Shown here piece by piece: positions 1 through 7,447 of a stretch of 9,123 bases of DNA. Location: contig JBJKRW010000007.1 of assembly GCA_046704445.1 (NCBI GenBank), forward strand, positions 1 through 9,123, read 5' to 3'. Below the pieces are notes generated by a model. It made no database searches. It had not been told where the DNA came from and worked only from the letters and a program-made list of their open reading frames with translations. Made by a program: the position numbers and the translations under genes. Numbering within the stretch: position 1 is the first letter of the stretch; each line of letters begins with the position of its first letter. The DNA is from JBJKRW01 sp046704445 (GTDB taxonomy: Bacteria; Patescibacteriota; Microgenomatia; UBA1406; GWC2-37-13).

Positions 1-57
1 GAGCTGGAAAAATTAGTGAAACAGACGGTATCAACATATTTTCCGTCGAAACCGTAA
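1..57 (+). CDS. atpA: Probable 3' end of ATP synthase F1 subunit alpha (partial)
   Basis: Eighteen codons run in frame from the window edge to a TAA stop at 55-57 and encode ELEKLVKQTVSTYFPSKP. The helical pattern of spaced Leu/Val followed by an aromatic residue resembles the C-terminal helix of F1 alpha subunits. In bacterial F-type operons atpA lies directly before atpG, which starts 6 bases later. Identity rests mainly on this gene order, because the fragment is too short for a firm family call. Another frame is also open through this stretch (it begins AGKISETDG and continues into atpG), but it does not end before atpG, so I prefer this one. Confidence 0.55.
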   Translation, partial: ELEKLVKQTVSTYFPSKP

Positions 58-63
58 ATTATT

Positions 64-918
64 ATGAATATAAGGCAGGTAAGAAAAAAAATAAAATCGG
101 TCGGAAACGTGAAAAAAATCACTAAGGCGATGCAACTAGTTTCTGCCATTAAGATGAAAAAAGCCCAACAACTTGCTCAGGAGGGTGAGCCCTACAGAAA
201 AGATCTGGACCTGATTATTCACAAGCTGGTTTCAACCGTTGAGGAGGATATTTCTCCTCTCATGTCGTCCCACCCTTCAGTTTCCAATAAAAAACTAGTA
301 ATTTTAATTTCATCAAATAAGGGATTATGCGGATCTTTTCACTTTAATCTTTTCCGTTTTGCGCTTAAAAATCTGCAATTCAAAGACACGGATTTTATTA
401 CCGTTGGAGCCAAAGCGGCGTTATTGGTAAGTAAGACGGGAGGAAATATTATTGCGGATTTTTCCTCATCGTCTGCGCTTGATAGTGTTTCGGCCATATT
501 TCAAACTGCGGTAAACACCTATTTGGAAGGAGTATACGGATCGGTAGATCTCATCTATAACGTGTTTGTCAATACGCTTAATTTTCAGCCTACCCGGATC
601 AGCATATTGCCGGTTTCACCAAAAAGTGTTGAAGAACAGGTACCGGAAACAAATAAGCAATATGTCGTTGAGCCTTCCGCACATACGATTGTTGATGCTT
701 TGCTTCGAAGCTTTGTTGAAGAAGAAATTAGGGGATCGATTATTAATAGTGAAGCATCCGAGCATTCGGCCAGAATGATAGCGATGAAAAACGCAACGGA
801 TAATGCAGAAGATGTCATTTACAATCTTACCTTATTGAGAAATAAAATTCGTCAGGAGAAAATCACTTATGAGTTGCTGGATATGGTGACGGCTAAAGAG
901 TCGGTAGAGGCAACCTGA
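64..918 (+). CDS. atpG: F-type ATP synthase subunit gamma
   Basis: This is the central shaft of F1. It links proton-driven rotation of the membrane c-ring to conformational change in the alpha/beta catalytic sites. The 284-residue length is normal for the family. The N-terminal coiled-coil arm shows the family pattern (VRKKIKSVGNVKKITKAMQ, residues 6-24), the Rossmann-like middle contains SSNKGLCGSF (83-92, family SDRGLCGSF), and the C-terminal helix carries EHSARMIAMKNATDNA (233-248) followed by a long helix to the end. The ATG at 64 puts the conserved MNIRQVRKKI at the N terminus, so the start is secure. No Shine-Dalgarno precedes it; with 6 bases to the upstream stop, translation is probably coupled to the preceding gene. 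It stops at TGA, and atpD begins 25 bases later. Confidence 0.96.
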   Translation: MNIRQVRKKIKSVGNVKKITKAMQLVSAIKMKKAQQLAQEGEPYRKDLDLIIHKLVSTVEEDISPLMSSHPSVSNKKLVILISSNKGLCGSFHFNLFRFALKNLQFKDTDFITVGAKAALLVSKTGGNIIADFSSSSALDSVSAIFQTAVNTYLEGVYGSVDLIYNVFVNTLNFQPTRISILPVSPKSVEEQVPETNKQYVVEPSAHTIVDALLRSFVEEEIRGSIINSEASEHSARMIAMKNATDNAEDVIYNLTLLRNKIRQEKITYELLDMVTAKESVEAT

Positions 919-943
919 AAATTTATCAATTCAAATACAGATT

Positions 944-2314
944 ATGTCAGAAGGAAAAATTCTGTCCATAAGAAACGTCGTTGTTGATGTAGAGTTTCCG
1001 GAAAATCAAACTCCCAAAATTTTCGATGCATTACAGGTTATAGATAAATCTTCTCATTCGCTGATTTTGGAGGTTGAGGCGGTAATTAAAGAGGGACTTG
1101 TCCGGGCAGTTGCCATGGGTGACGTTAACGGTTTGAAAAGAGGGACAAAAGTAAAGAATACGGGTAAACCTATTCAGGTTCCTGTCGGACAGGAGACACT
1201 TGGACGGATATTCAATATTTTGGGAGAACCGATCGACGAGCAGCCTTTTCCTTCATCTATCCAAAAAAAATCCATTCACCAGACGGCACCTAAATTAAGC
1301 GAACAGTCGGTAGAACGTAGAATATTTGAAACAGGGATTAAGGTGATAGATCTTATTGCACCATTCGTCAAAGGAGGAAAAGTTGCGGTGTTCGGTGGAG
1401 CCGGAGTCGGAAAAACAGTACTTATTCAGGAAATGATCCACAATGTGGCAAAACACCATAAGGGAGCATCGGTCTTTACCGGTGTAGGAGAAAGAACACG
1501 TGAAGGAAACGATCTGTGGAATGAAATGAAAGAAACAAAAGTCATAGACAAGACAGCTCTTGTATTCGGTCAGATGAATGAACCTCCGGGAAACAGGTTG
1601 AGAGTGGCGCTTACCGGGGTTACAATGGCAGAATATTTCCGTGACGAAAAAGGAATGGATGTTCTTTTGTTCATAGATAATATATTCCGTTTTGCTCAGG
1701 CTGGATCAGAAGTTTCTGCGCTTCTCGGAAGAATTCCGTCTGCCGTGGGTTATCAGCCGACTTTGGCAAGCGAGATGTCAGGTTTACAGGAGAGAATTAC
1801 GTCGACTCTTAAAGGCTCCATCACTTCTATACAGGCAGTGTATGTTCCCGCAGACGACTATACCGATCCGGCCCCTGTTACGACGTTCGCTCATCTCGAT
1901 GCATCGCTTGCGCTTGAGCGTTCTCTCGCAGAACAGGCTCTTTATCCCGCAATTGATCCGTTAACGTCATCCTCACGAGCATTGGATCCCGAAATAGTAG
2001 GAGAGGATCACTATAATGTTGCCCGTGCCGTACTGAAAACGCTGCAGAGATATAAGGATTTGCAGGATATAATCGCAATCCTCGGAATGGAGGAGCTTTC
2101 GGATGAAGACAAATTGACAGTTACCCGTGCACGAAAAATTCAACGATTCCTTACTCAACCTATGGCCGTAGCAGAACCTTTTACCGGCAGAGCGGGAAAG
2201 TATGTATCAATTGCAGATACAGTACGAGGTTTTAAGGAAATTCTTGAAGGAAAGCATGACAGTAAATCAGAAATGTCGTTTTATATGGTTGGTACAATAG
2301 ATGAAGTAAAATAA
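944..2314 (+). CDS. atpD: F-type ATP synthase subunit beta (catalytic)
   Basis: This is the catalytic F1 subunit that makes ATP from ADP and phosphate (or hydrolyses ATP) at the cytoplasmic side of the membrane. The 456 residues hold a beta-barrel N domain (about 1-80), the nucleotide-binding domain and a helical C domain. Visible motifs are the P-loop GGAGVGKT (151-158), catalytic GERTREGND (182-190, Glu183 and Arg184), Walker B LLFIDNIFRF (241-250), LLGRIPSAVGYQPTLA (261-276), DPAPVTTFAHLD (308-319) and EELSDED (383-389), a conservative variant of the DELSEED lever. All catalytic residues are present, so it should be active. The C terminus ends at FYMVGTIDEVK, somewhat shorter than in E. 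coli. The ATG has no Shine-Dalgarno. The next gene, atpC, starts 17 bases downstream. Confidence 0.98.
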   Translation: MSEGKILSIRNVVVDVEFPENQTPKIFDALQVIDKSSHSLILEVEAVIKEGLVRAVAMGDVNGLKRGTKVKNTGKPIQVPVGQETLGRIFNILGEPIDEQPFPSSIQKKSIHQTAPKLSEQSVERRIFETGIKVIDLIAPFVKGGKVAVFGGAGVGKTVLIQEMIHNVAKHHKGASVFTGVGERTREGNDLWNEMKETKVIDKTALVFGQMNEPPGNRLRVALTGVTMAEYFRDEKGMDVLLFIDNIFRFAQAGSEVSALLGRIPSAVGYQPTLASEMSGLQERITSTLKGSITSIQAVYVPADDYTDPAPVTTFAHLDASLALERSLAEQALYPAIDPLTSSSRALDPEIVGEDHYNVARAVLKTLQRYKDLQDIIAILGMEELSDEDKLTVTRARKIQRFLTQPMAVAEPFTGRAGKYVSIADTVRGFKEILEGKHDSKSEMSFYMVGTIDEVK

Positions 2315-2331
2315 CCGTCCGTTAATCGTTA

Positions 2332-2769
2332 TTGAAACGAAAAGTGAACGCCATCAATTTAAAGATAATTACGCCAAAAAAAATTGTATTGAGTGAACCT
2401 GTAATTTCGGTTACGGTTCCTACTTATAAAGGGGAAATAACAGTGCTCCCGCATCATACGAGTCTGTTTTCACTGCTTGTAGAAGGAATAATCAAAATCA
2501 AAAAAGACGAACAATCTGAGGATTTTTTGGCTATAGGTGGCGGTTATTTGGAGACAGACGGGCAAGATCTTCATATTTTAGTATCAAAGGCGTATGATCA
2601 GGACGAAATTGATCAAAAACTTATAGAAACCGCTATAGACGACGCTAAAAAAATCTTAAGCCGCTCTAAAAATCAGGAAGAACGCGTACAGGCAAATATG
2701 ACGTTGCGCCGTTCTCTCATTGACATGAAATTATTAAAGAAGAGAAAGCGCGGAGCCTCCCATATTTGA
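2332..2769 (+). CDS. atpC: F-type ATP synthase subunit epsilon (non-ATG start)
   Basis: Epsilon connects gamma to the c-ring and, through its C-terminal helices, can inhibit ATP hydrolysis. The N-terminal beta-sandwich shows NLKIITPKKIVLSEPV (9-24), GEITVLPHH (34-42, family GEItILPnHa) and GGGYLE (69-74). The last third (about 90-140) is the two-helix domain, ending in a very basic LLKKRKRGASHI. There is no ATG near the expected N terminus. Candidates are TTG at 2332 (145 aa) and GTG at 2344 (141 aa, starting V/M-NAINLKIITP). Neither has a Shine-Dalgarno, and the GTG gives an N terminus closer to typical epsilon proteins. I keep the longer form but rate the two starts about equal. The gene lies 17 bases after atpD and closes the operon. 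Confidence 0.9.
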   Translation: MKRKVNAINLKIITPKKIVLSEPVISVTVPTYKGEITVLPHHTSLFSLLVEGIIKIKKDEQSEDFLAIGGGYLETDGQDLHILVSKAYDQDEIDQKLIETAIDDAKKILSRSKNQEERVQANMTLRRSLIDMKLLKKRKRGASHI

Positions 2770-2785
2770 AATGGTCAAAAGAGTC

Positions 2786-2814
2786 CCGTGTTAAACTTCG
2801 CAATACTATATAAT
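2786..2814 (+). promoter_or_regulatory. Possible promoter for topA
   Basis: A perfect -10 hexamer TATAAT lies at 2809-2814 in the 68-base gap between atpC and topA. The predicted transcript start is near 2821, giving a leader of about 17 nt. At the standard 17-base spacing the -35 region (CCGTGT, 2786-2791) is poor, so the call rests on the -10 alone. Confidence 0.4.
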
Positions 2815-2837
2815 CAGGTAGTACACAAAACAACGCT

Positions 2838-4895
2838 ATGACACTCATTATTGTGGAATCACCCACAAAGGCACGGACATTTAACAGAATACTCAAGGCT
2901 TCCAAAGACAAAAAAGATTATCTTGTGTTCGCCACAATGGGTCATTTCCGAGACCTTCCTTCAGACAAAATTGCATTAGACTATGCACATTCTTTTAAAC
3001 CTGACTATCAAATAATAAGTACAAAGCAAAAAATGGTCGATGAACTTAAAAAACTAGCCAAGCAAAACTCGGAAATCATTTTCGCTACGGATCCCGACCG
3101 TGAAGGTGAGGCGATTTCATATCACGCCGCGTACGTTCTCGGATTTATAGACGAAAAATGGCCGTATTTCGAATATCTCGATAAAATCAAACCGAAAAGA
3201 ATTGTATTTCACGAAATCACATCCCAGGCTTTGGAAGACGCCCTAAAAAATCCTCAAACTATCCGTATTCCTCTTGTTAAAGCCCAACAGGCAAGAAGAA
3301 TACTGGATCGTATTGTAGGATACGAACTTTCTCCGCTTTTATGGAAAAAAATGGGCAAAAGATGGCTTTCCGCAGGGCGCGTGCAAACTATTGCCTTGAG
3401 ACTCATTGTTGAGAGAGAGATAGAAATAGAAGGATTTAAGACAGAGAATTTCTGTCAGGTTAAAGGACTCTTCGATTCCGATTCTAAAACGCTTGACGCG
3501 GCATTAACGCACTATCACGGAAATCCTGTTGAAATCAGCACGACAATCCAGTTGTTTGCAGGAGAATACACATATACAAAAACGAATATTGATGAAAAAT
3601 CCGCGGAATGCATCAAGCAAGAACTTGAAACCGATACTTATAAAATAGAAGATATTCGGGAACAGCAGCTTACTCGTTTTCCTCCTCCTCCGTTTACAAC
3701 CTCTCTTCTGCAACAGGATGCATTTTATAAATTCGGTTTTTCTTCAAAGATGACCATGAAACTCGCGCAGGATCTGTACGAGCACGGCCTTATCACATAC
3801 CATAGAACGGACTCTTTTAATCTTTCTACACATTTTGTATTTCGCGCGAAAGATTTCATTACAGAGGAATACGGCTCGAAATATGCCTTGGAAAAACCAC
3901 GTGCATATAGAACAAAATCACGTATGGCGCAGGAAGCTCATGAGGCAATTCGACCTACGAAGCTTCTAAAAAGTATTACGGGCACAAAAAAAAAGAGATC
4001 AAAGTCTCTTACGGTCAACCACCAAAAACTTTATACCCTTATTTTCAACCGTTCTGTTGCTACTCAGATGAAAGAAGCCTCCGTAACAAGCTATTTACTT
4101 CAAATTTCCGGAGAAAAAAAGAATGTATTTGACGCTACACTTTTTCATGTAACTTTTGACGGTTTTTTAAGAATTCTTCAACCGAAATACGTAGAGGAAC
4201 ATTCTTCTATAATAGACTATAAGAAAGGGTCAAAGATTGCGCTTAAACATCTTGATATGTTATTTTCACAGACAAAACACCCTCCCAGATATAACGAAGC
4301 GTCTTTGATTAAAATACTTGAAGAAAAAGGAATAGGAAGGCCATCAACCTATGCTCCTATTCTTTCATTAATACAGATGAAATTTTATGTCGATAAAGAA
4401 ATGAGATATTTGAAGCCGACGAAACTCGGTTTTGCGATATCGGACTATTTATCTAAGTCCTTTGAGGACCTTTTTAATTTAAATTTTACTGTTCAAATGG
4501 AAGATAATCTTGACCGGATTGCCGATGACCAGGAAGATTTTATATCGGTATTACAATCTTTTAACGATAGATTTCAAAAGGAACTTGCGGAAAGAAAAAA
4601 AGACACTTCAATTATTAACGTTGAAGAAGAAATAAACGAAGATTGTCCTAAATGCGGTTCAAAGCTTACCGTACGATATTCGCGTTTCGGTAAATTTCTC
4701 GCATGCAGCAATTATCCTACGTGCAAATTCACCAAATCTCTTTTGAGAACGGTGAAAGGAAAAAAATGTCCTTTATGTGAAGGAGATATTGTAGTGAGAT
4801 TTACAAAGTCACATAAGAGATTTTACGGCTGTAACAATTACCCGAAATGTAAATTTTCTGCCTGGACAATGGCGCAGATTTCTTCAAAGGAATAG
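2838..4895 (+). CDS. topA: DNA topoisomerase I (type IA)
   Basis: This enzyme relaxes negative supercoils by nicking one strand through a 5'-phosphotyrosine link and passing the other strand through. The Toprim domain begins LIIVESPTKA (Glu7 general acid/base) and contains the acidic ATDPDREGEA (84-92, Asp85/Asp87/Glu89, Mg2+). The strand-cleavage region holds the catalytic tyrosine in GLITYHRTDS (Tyr321, Arg323), followed by EAHEAIRPT (366-373). The C terminus carries two four-cysteine zinc ribbons: Cys603/606/623/629 and Cys644/647/665/671. At 685 residues it is shorter than the 865-residue E. coli enzyme, which has more C-terminal modules; this compact form is common in small genomes. The ATG at 2838 gives the canonical N terminus, without a Shine-Dalgarno. 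It appears complete and active. Confidence 0.97.
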   Translation: MTLIIVESPTKARTFNRILKASKDKKDYLVFATMGHFRDLPSDKIALDYAHSFKPDYQIISTKQKMVDELKKLAKQNSEIIFATDPDREGEAISYHAAYVLGFIDEKWPYFEYLDKIKPKRIVFHEITSQALEDALKNPQTIRIPLVKAQQARRILDRIVGYELSPLLWKKMGKRWLSAGRVQTIALRLIVEREIEIEGFKTENFCQVKGLFDSDSKTLDAALTHYHGNPVEISTTIQLFAGEYTYTKTNIDEKSAECIKQELETDTYKIEDIREQQLTRFPPPPFTTSLLQQDAFYKFGFSSKMTMKLAQDLYEHGLITYHRTDSFNLSTHFVFRAKDFITEEYGSKYALEKPRAYRTKSRMAQEAHEAIRPTKLLKSITGTKKKRSKSLTVNHQKLYTLIFNRSVATQMKEASVTSYLLQISGEKKNVFDATLFHVTFDGFLRILQPKYVEEHSSIIDYKKGSKIALKHLDMLFSQTKHPPRYNEASLIKILEEKGIGRPSTYAPILSLIQMKFYVDKEMRYLKPTKLGFAISDYLSKSFEDLFNLNFTVQMEDNLDRIADDQEDFISVLQSFNDRFQKELAERKKDTSIINVEEEINEDCPKCGSKLTVRYSRFGKFLACSNYPTCKFTKSLLRTVKGKKCPLCEGDIVVRFTKSHKRFYGCNNYPKCKFSAWTMAQISSKE

Positions 4896-4937
4896 TCATA
4901 CTGATACTGCAATTACTCTCAACCTGTAAAGATATGA

Positions 4938-4965
4938 TTGAATTTTTTTGAGGATATTGTAATAT
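4938..4965 (+). promoter_or_regulatory. Putative pyrG promoter, likely giving a leaderless mRNA
   Basis: TTGAAT (4938-4943) and TAATAT (4960-4965) are separated by 16 bases, a sigma70-like arrangement in the 75-base gap after topA. Transcription would begin about 6-7 bases after the -10, at or next to the pyrG ATG (4971). A GAGGA at 4950-4954 sits 16 bases before the ATG, too far for a normal ribosome binding site, and it would lie upstream of this transcript start. Confidence 0.5.
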
Positions 4966-4970
4966 TATGT

Positions 4971-6680
4971 ATGCCGCTCAAATACATCTTTATTTCAGGA
5001 GGCGTCATATCCGGAATTGGAAAAGGTACAACTGCAGCTTCCGTAGCTCTTCTTCTGAAATCTGCAGGGTATAGGGTAGCTCCTATAAAATTTGAAAACT
5101 ATTTGAATATAGATGCGGGCACGATAAATCCCATCGAACATGGAGACCCTTTTCTTTGCGAAGACGGAACAGAGGCTGATATGGATATCGGAACATATGA
5201 AAAATATCTGAGTGAAGACATGGGGAAAGAGAACTTTGTTACCATGGGACAAATTTATAGGACCGTAATAGACAGGGAGAGAAGGTTTGAGTATATGGGC
5301 GAAGACGTCGAGGCAATACCGTATATAACCGACGAAATCGTGAAAAGAATTAAAAACGTGGCTTCAAAACGGAAAGCCGATATCGTGACTATCGAGCTCG
5401 GCGGAACCGCAGGCGAATATCAGAACGTTTTTTATTACGAAGCGTCCCGAATGCTGACTCTCAAATATCCCGGAGACGTCATTCATATTCATGTCAGTTA
5501 CGTACCCACTCCTAAACATCTTGGCGAACCCAAAACCAAACCTACTCAGCTTTCTATACGAACATTAAATTCTATGGGTATCCAGCCGGATTTTATTATC
5601 GCAAGGTCGGAGCAATTCATAGACAAGAGAAGACGTGACCGTTTTGCGTTGTTCTGCAATATACATCCAGACGATATAATCTCCAACCCCGATGCAAAAA
5701 CCGTATATGAAATACCCTTGATATTGCATGAACAGGATTTGGAAACAAAGATACTGAAAAAGCTTCATTTACCCGTTCGGAAGGCGCATCTTGCCGAATG
5801 GGAGAAGCTTTTTTTAAGGGTAACCAAAAAGCCTTCAGGCAGTCCTATTAATTTAAGTATCGTGGGTAAATATTTCGGCACAGGTGATTATCAACTAAGG
5901 GACTCATATGCTGCTTTATTCGATGCGATTGACCACGCGTCATGGCAAAAAAATGTGAAAGTAAACACACATTGGTTAGATGCGGAAAAAATAGAATCGT
6001 ACATTAAAAGCGAAAAAAACAACAAAAACGAAGCACTGTATGAACTGCTCGGCAAGACGGACGGTATTATTGTCCCGATCGGATGGGGTATCAGAGGGTC
6101 GGAGGGAATGATTGCGGCGGCCAATTATGCACGCGAGAACAAAATTCCCTATTTGGGTTTATGCTATGGTATGCAGCTGGCGGTTGTAGCCTTCGCAAGA
6201 AACGTCCTTGGTTGGAAAGACGCGGATACCACTGAAAATAACAAGAAAACAAAACACCCCGTAATTCATCTTATGCCTGCTCAGGAAAAATATATGAGAA
6301 GAAGAGCGTATGGTGGTACGATGAGGCTGGGTGCTTGGAATGCAACCGTTAAACCCGATACTCTCGCATACGAAATTTATGATACCTACGACTCCTGGAT
6401 TTCAAAATCCAAAAGAACAACCTCGGAACGCCATAGACACAGATGGGAGTTCAATAATAGATTTATCAAAGAGTTTGATCGAGCGGGATTAATAATAAGC
6501 GCTTATTCAGAGATAGAACATCTCGCAGAAATCGTTGAGCTTCCAAAGCAAGACCACCCTTTTTATCTGGGCACTCAGGGTCATCCGGAGTACAAAAGCA
6601 GACCTTTAAATCCTCATCCGGTATTTTTATCGTTTATTGAGGCCTGTCAAAAAAACAAAACAAAAAGGGTTAGCTTGTAA
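4971..6680 (+). CDS. pyrG: CTP synthase (glutamine-hydrolysing), divergent
   Basis: This enzyme makes CTP from UTP, ATP and glutamine-derived ammonia, the last step of de novo pyrimidine nucleotide synthesis. I choose the ATG at 4971 (569 aa) because MPLKYIFISGG matches the family N terminus; an upstream in-frame TTG at 4938 would add 11 unlikely residues and overlaps the promoter. The synthetase domain has the P-loop GGVISGIGKG (10-19), Lys40, DGTEADMDIG (65-74, Asp72), IELGGT with metal-binding Glu142, and the UTP-site KTKPTQ (188-193). The C-terminal class I glutaminase domain has nucleophile Cys398 in GLCYGMQ, RHRHRWEFNN, and the His538/Glu540 pair in GHPEYKSRP. The catalytic residues are all present, but several motif neighbours are unusual: GEYQ for GDIE (149-151), PIGWG for PGGFG (369-373) and LCYG for ICLG. 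The family usually has about 530-550 residues. Confidence 0.95.
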   Translation: MPLKYIFISGGVISGIGKGTTAASVALLLKSAGYRVAPIKFENYLNIDAGTINPIEHGDPFLCEDGTEADMDIGTYEKYLSEDMGKENFVTMGQIYRTVIDRERRFEYMGEDVEAIPYITDEIVKRIKNVASKRKADIVTIELGGTAGEYQNVFYYEASRMLTLKYPGDVIHIHVSYVPTPKHLGEPKTKPTQLSIRTLNSMGIQPDFIIARSEQFIDKRRRDRFALFCNIHPDDIISNPDAKTVYEIPLILHEQDLETKILKKLHLPVRKAHLAEWEKLFLRVTKKPSGSPINLSIVGKYFGTGDYQLRDSYAALFDAIDHASWQKNVKVNTHWLDAEKIESYIKSEKNNKNEALYELLGKTDGIIVPIGWGIRGSEGMIAAANYARENKIPYLGLCYGMQLAVVAFARNVLGWKDADTTENNKKTKHPVIHLMPAQEKYMRRRAYGGTMRLGAWNATVKPDTLAYEIYDTYDSWISKSKRTTSERHRHRWEFNNRFIKEFDRAGLIISAYSEIEHLAEIVELPKQDHPFYLGTQGHPEYKSRPLNPHPVFLSFIEACQKNKTKRVSL

Positions 6681-6703
6681 ATATACCGGTTACTTGTTAC
6701 AAT
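6675..6703 (+). promoter_or_regulatory. Putative rplS promoter, likely giving a leaderless mRNA
   Basis: TTGTAA (6675-6680), which overlaps the pyrG stop codon, and TACAAT (6698-6703) are separated by exactly 17 bases. The rplS ATG begins only 5 bases after the -10, so the predicted start of transcription falls on or within the ATG. The match to sigma70 hexamers is good and the gap has no other function, but no terminator separates pyrG from rplS, so read-through expression is also possible. Confidence 0.6.
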
Positions 6704-6708
6704 ATAAC

Positions 6709-7071
6709 ATGGCTAATTCGTTTTTATTTAATAAATCACAATTCCAGATAGGAGATACGGTAAGCGTAAGCTACAAAATTAAGGAAGGCGACAAGGAAAG
6801 ACAACAACTATTTAAAGGAATTCTCCTTAAAATTAAAGGGTCAAGTAGTGATACTAAAATGGTTACAATCCGTAAAATGACTCGTTCTGGAGTTGGAGTT
6901 GAGAGAATAATACCTTTGAATTCACCATATATCGCAAGCATTTCTTTGGTAAAGAAATCAAACTACAGGAAAGCTAAACTTTACTTTTTAAGTAGTCTTT
7001 CCGACCAAAAACTCCGACATAAGCTTTACAGGGTAAAAACCAAATCCAAAAGTAAATCAACAAAAAAATAA
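6709..7071 (+). CDS. rplS: 50S ribosomal protein L19
   Basis: L19 is a large-subunit protein located at the interface with the 30S subunit. The 120 residues match the family in order: an N-terminal FQIGDTVSVSYKI (12-24), the central FKGILLKIKG (35-44), the signature GVGVERIIPLNSP (61-73, family GVERtFPLHSP) and RKAKLYFLS (87-95). The C terminus is an extra Lys/Ser-rich tail (about 106-120), probably disordered and RNA-binding. The ATG at 6709 gives MANSFLFNKSQF, close to the usual length; an upstream in-frame ATG at 6637 lies inside pyrG and would add 24 residues unlike L19. No Shine-Dalgarno precedes the start. The stop TAA overlaps the next ATG (TAATG), suggesting coupled translation of the downstream gene. 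Confidence 0.95.
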   Translation: MANSFLFNKSQFQIGDTVSVSYKIKEGDKERQQLFKGILLKIKGSSSDTKMVTIRKMTRSGVGVERIIPLNSPYIASISLVKKSNYRKAKLYFLSSLSDQKLRHKLYRVKTKSKSKSTKK

Positions 7072-7424
7072 TGTCGCACAACCGTTCAGTCGGTTTGTGG
7101 GGTGAAAACACCGCGATACACTATCTTGCAGAAAACGGTTATAGTATTGTCGCACAAAATTATCGAAGCAGATACGGAGAAATAGATATTGTTGCAAAAA
7201 AGAAATCCTCGCTTTTTTTCTTCGAAGTTAAAACAAGGACTTCCGACAAATACGGGTTCCCTATTGAGGCGGTAAATACCCGAAAACTTGACAAAATGAC
7301 GCATTGTGCCGAGACTTTTGTATTGCAAAACAATTATGAAAAATATACACTGGTATTGGGAGTTATATCGATATTAATCAATGGCGACGATAAAAAAATC
7401 GTATTGTATTTTAATGATATTTAA
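7071..7424 (+). CDS. YraN/UPF0102 family endonuclease-like protein
   Basis: This 117-residue protein has the core of the YraN (UPF0102) family, a restriction-endonuclease-like fold related to Holliday junction resolvases. The motifs are GLWGENTAIHYLAENGY (8-24, conserved Glu12), NYRSRYGEIDIVA (30-42, Asp39) and FFFEVKTR (49-56, Glu52/Lys54), which together form the D...ExK metal-dependent nuclease signature. These residues are intact, so nuclease activity is plausible, but the cellular role of the family is not settled. The family is often encoded near rplS and rnhB; here it overlaps the rplS stop by one base and has no Shine-Dalgarno, so translation probably depends on re-initiation after rplS. 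The length is typical. Confidence 0.88.
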   Translation: MSHNRSVGLWGENTAIHYLAENGYSIVAQNYRSRYGEIDIVAKKKSSLFFFEVKTRTSDKYGFPIEAVNTRKLDKMTHCAETFVLQNNYEKYTLVLGVISILINGDDKKIVLYFNDI

Positions 7425-7432
7425 ATTTAGGA

Positions 7433-7442
7433 AAGGGGGTGA
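7433..7442 (+). promoter_or_regulatory. Strong Shine-Dalgarno site deciding the ATG at 7448
   Basis: AAGGGGGTGA differs from the ideal AAGGAGGTGA by one base, and that position can still form a G-U pair with 16S rRNA. The G-rich core lies about 8 bases from the ATG at 7448. A GTG at 7439, in the same frame, lies inside this site and is therefore unlikely to be the start. Confidence 0.8.
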
Positions 7443-7447
7443 AAAAA

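Noticed and set aside
916..918. Possible TGA recoding (code 25)
   Set aside because: TGA ends atpG and atpC exactly at the expected family C termini, and I saw no in-frame TGA inside conserved genes.
4643..4856. Tandem zinc-ribbon repeat in topA as something unusual
   Set aside because: Repeated four-cysteine modules at the C terminus are normal for bacterial topoisomerase I.
4943..4949. T-run as a terminator after topA
   Set aside because: There is no stable GC-rich hairpin before the run of T; it reads better as the spacer of the pyrG promoter.
4938..4970. TTG start adding 11 residues to CTP synthase
   Set aside because: The family N terminus begins at MPLKYIFISGG (ATG 4971); the extension has no Shine-Dalgarno and its TTG is part of a promoter-like -35.
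5891..6124. Reverse-strand open frames inside atpD, topA, pyrG and the membrane-protein gene
   Set aside because: They lie opposite well-recognised genes, have low-complexity or Cys/Phe/Ser-rich shadow translations and no family resemblance.
6637..6708. Upstream ATG giving a 144-residue L19
   Set aside because: It overlaps the end of pyrG and adds 24 residues unlike L19; MANSFLFNKS at 6709 fits the family start and promoter position.
7439..7447. GTG start for the membrane protein
   Set aside because: It lies within the Shine-Dalgarno sequence that is properly spaced for the ATG at 7448.
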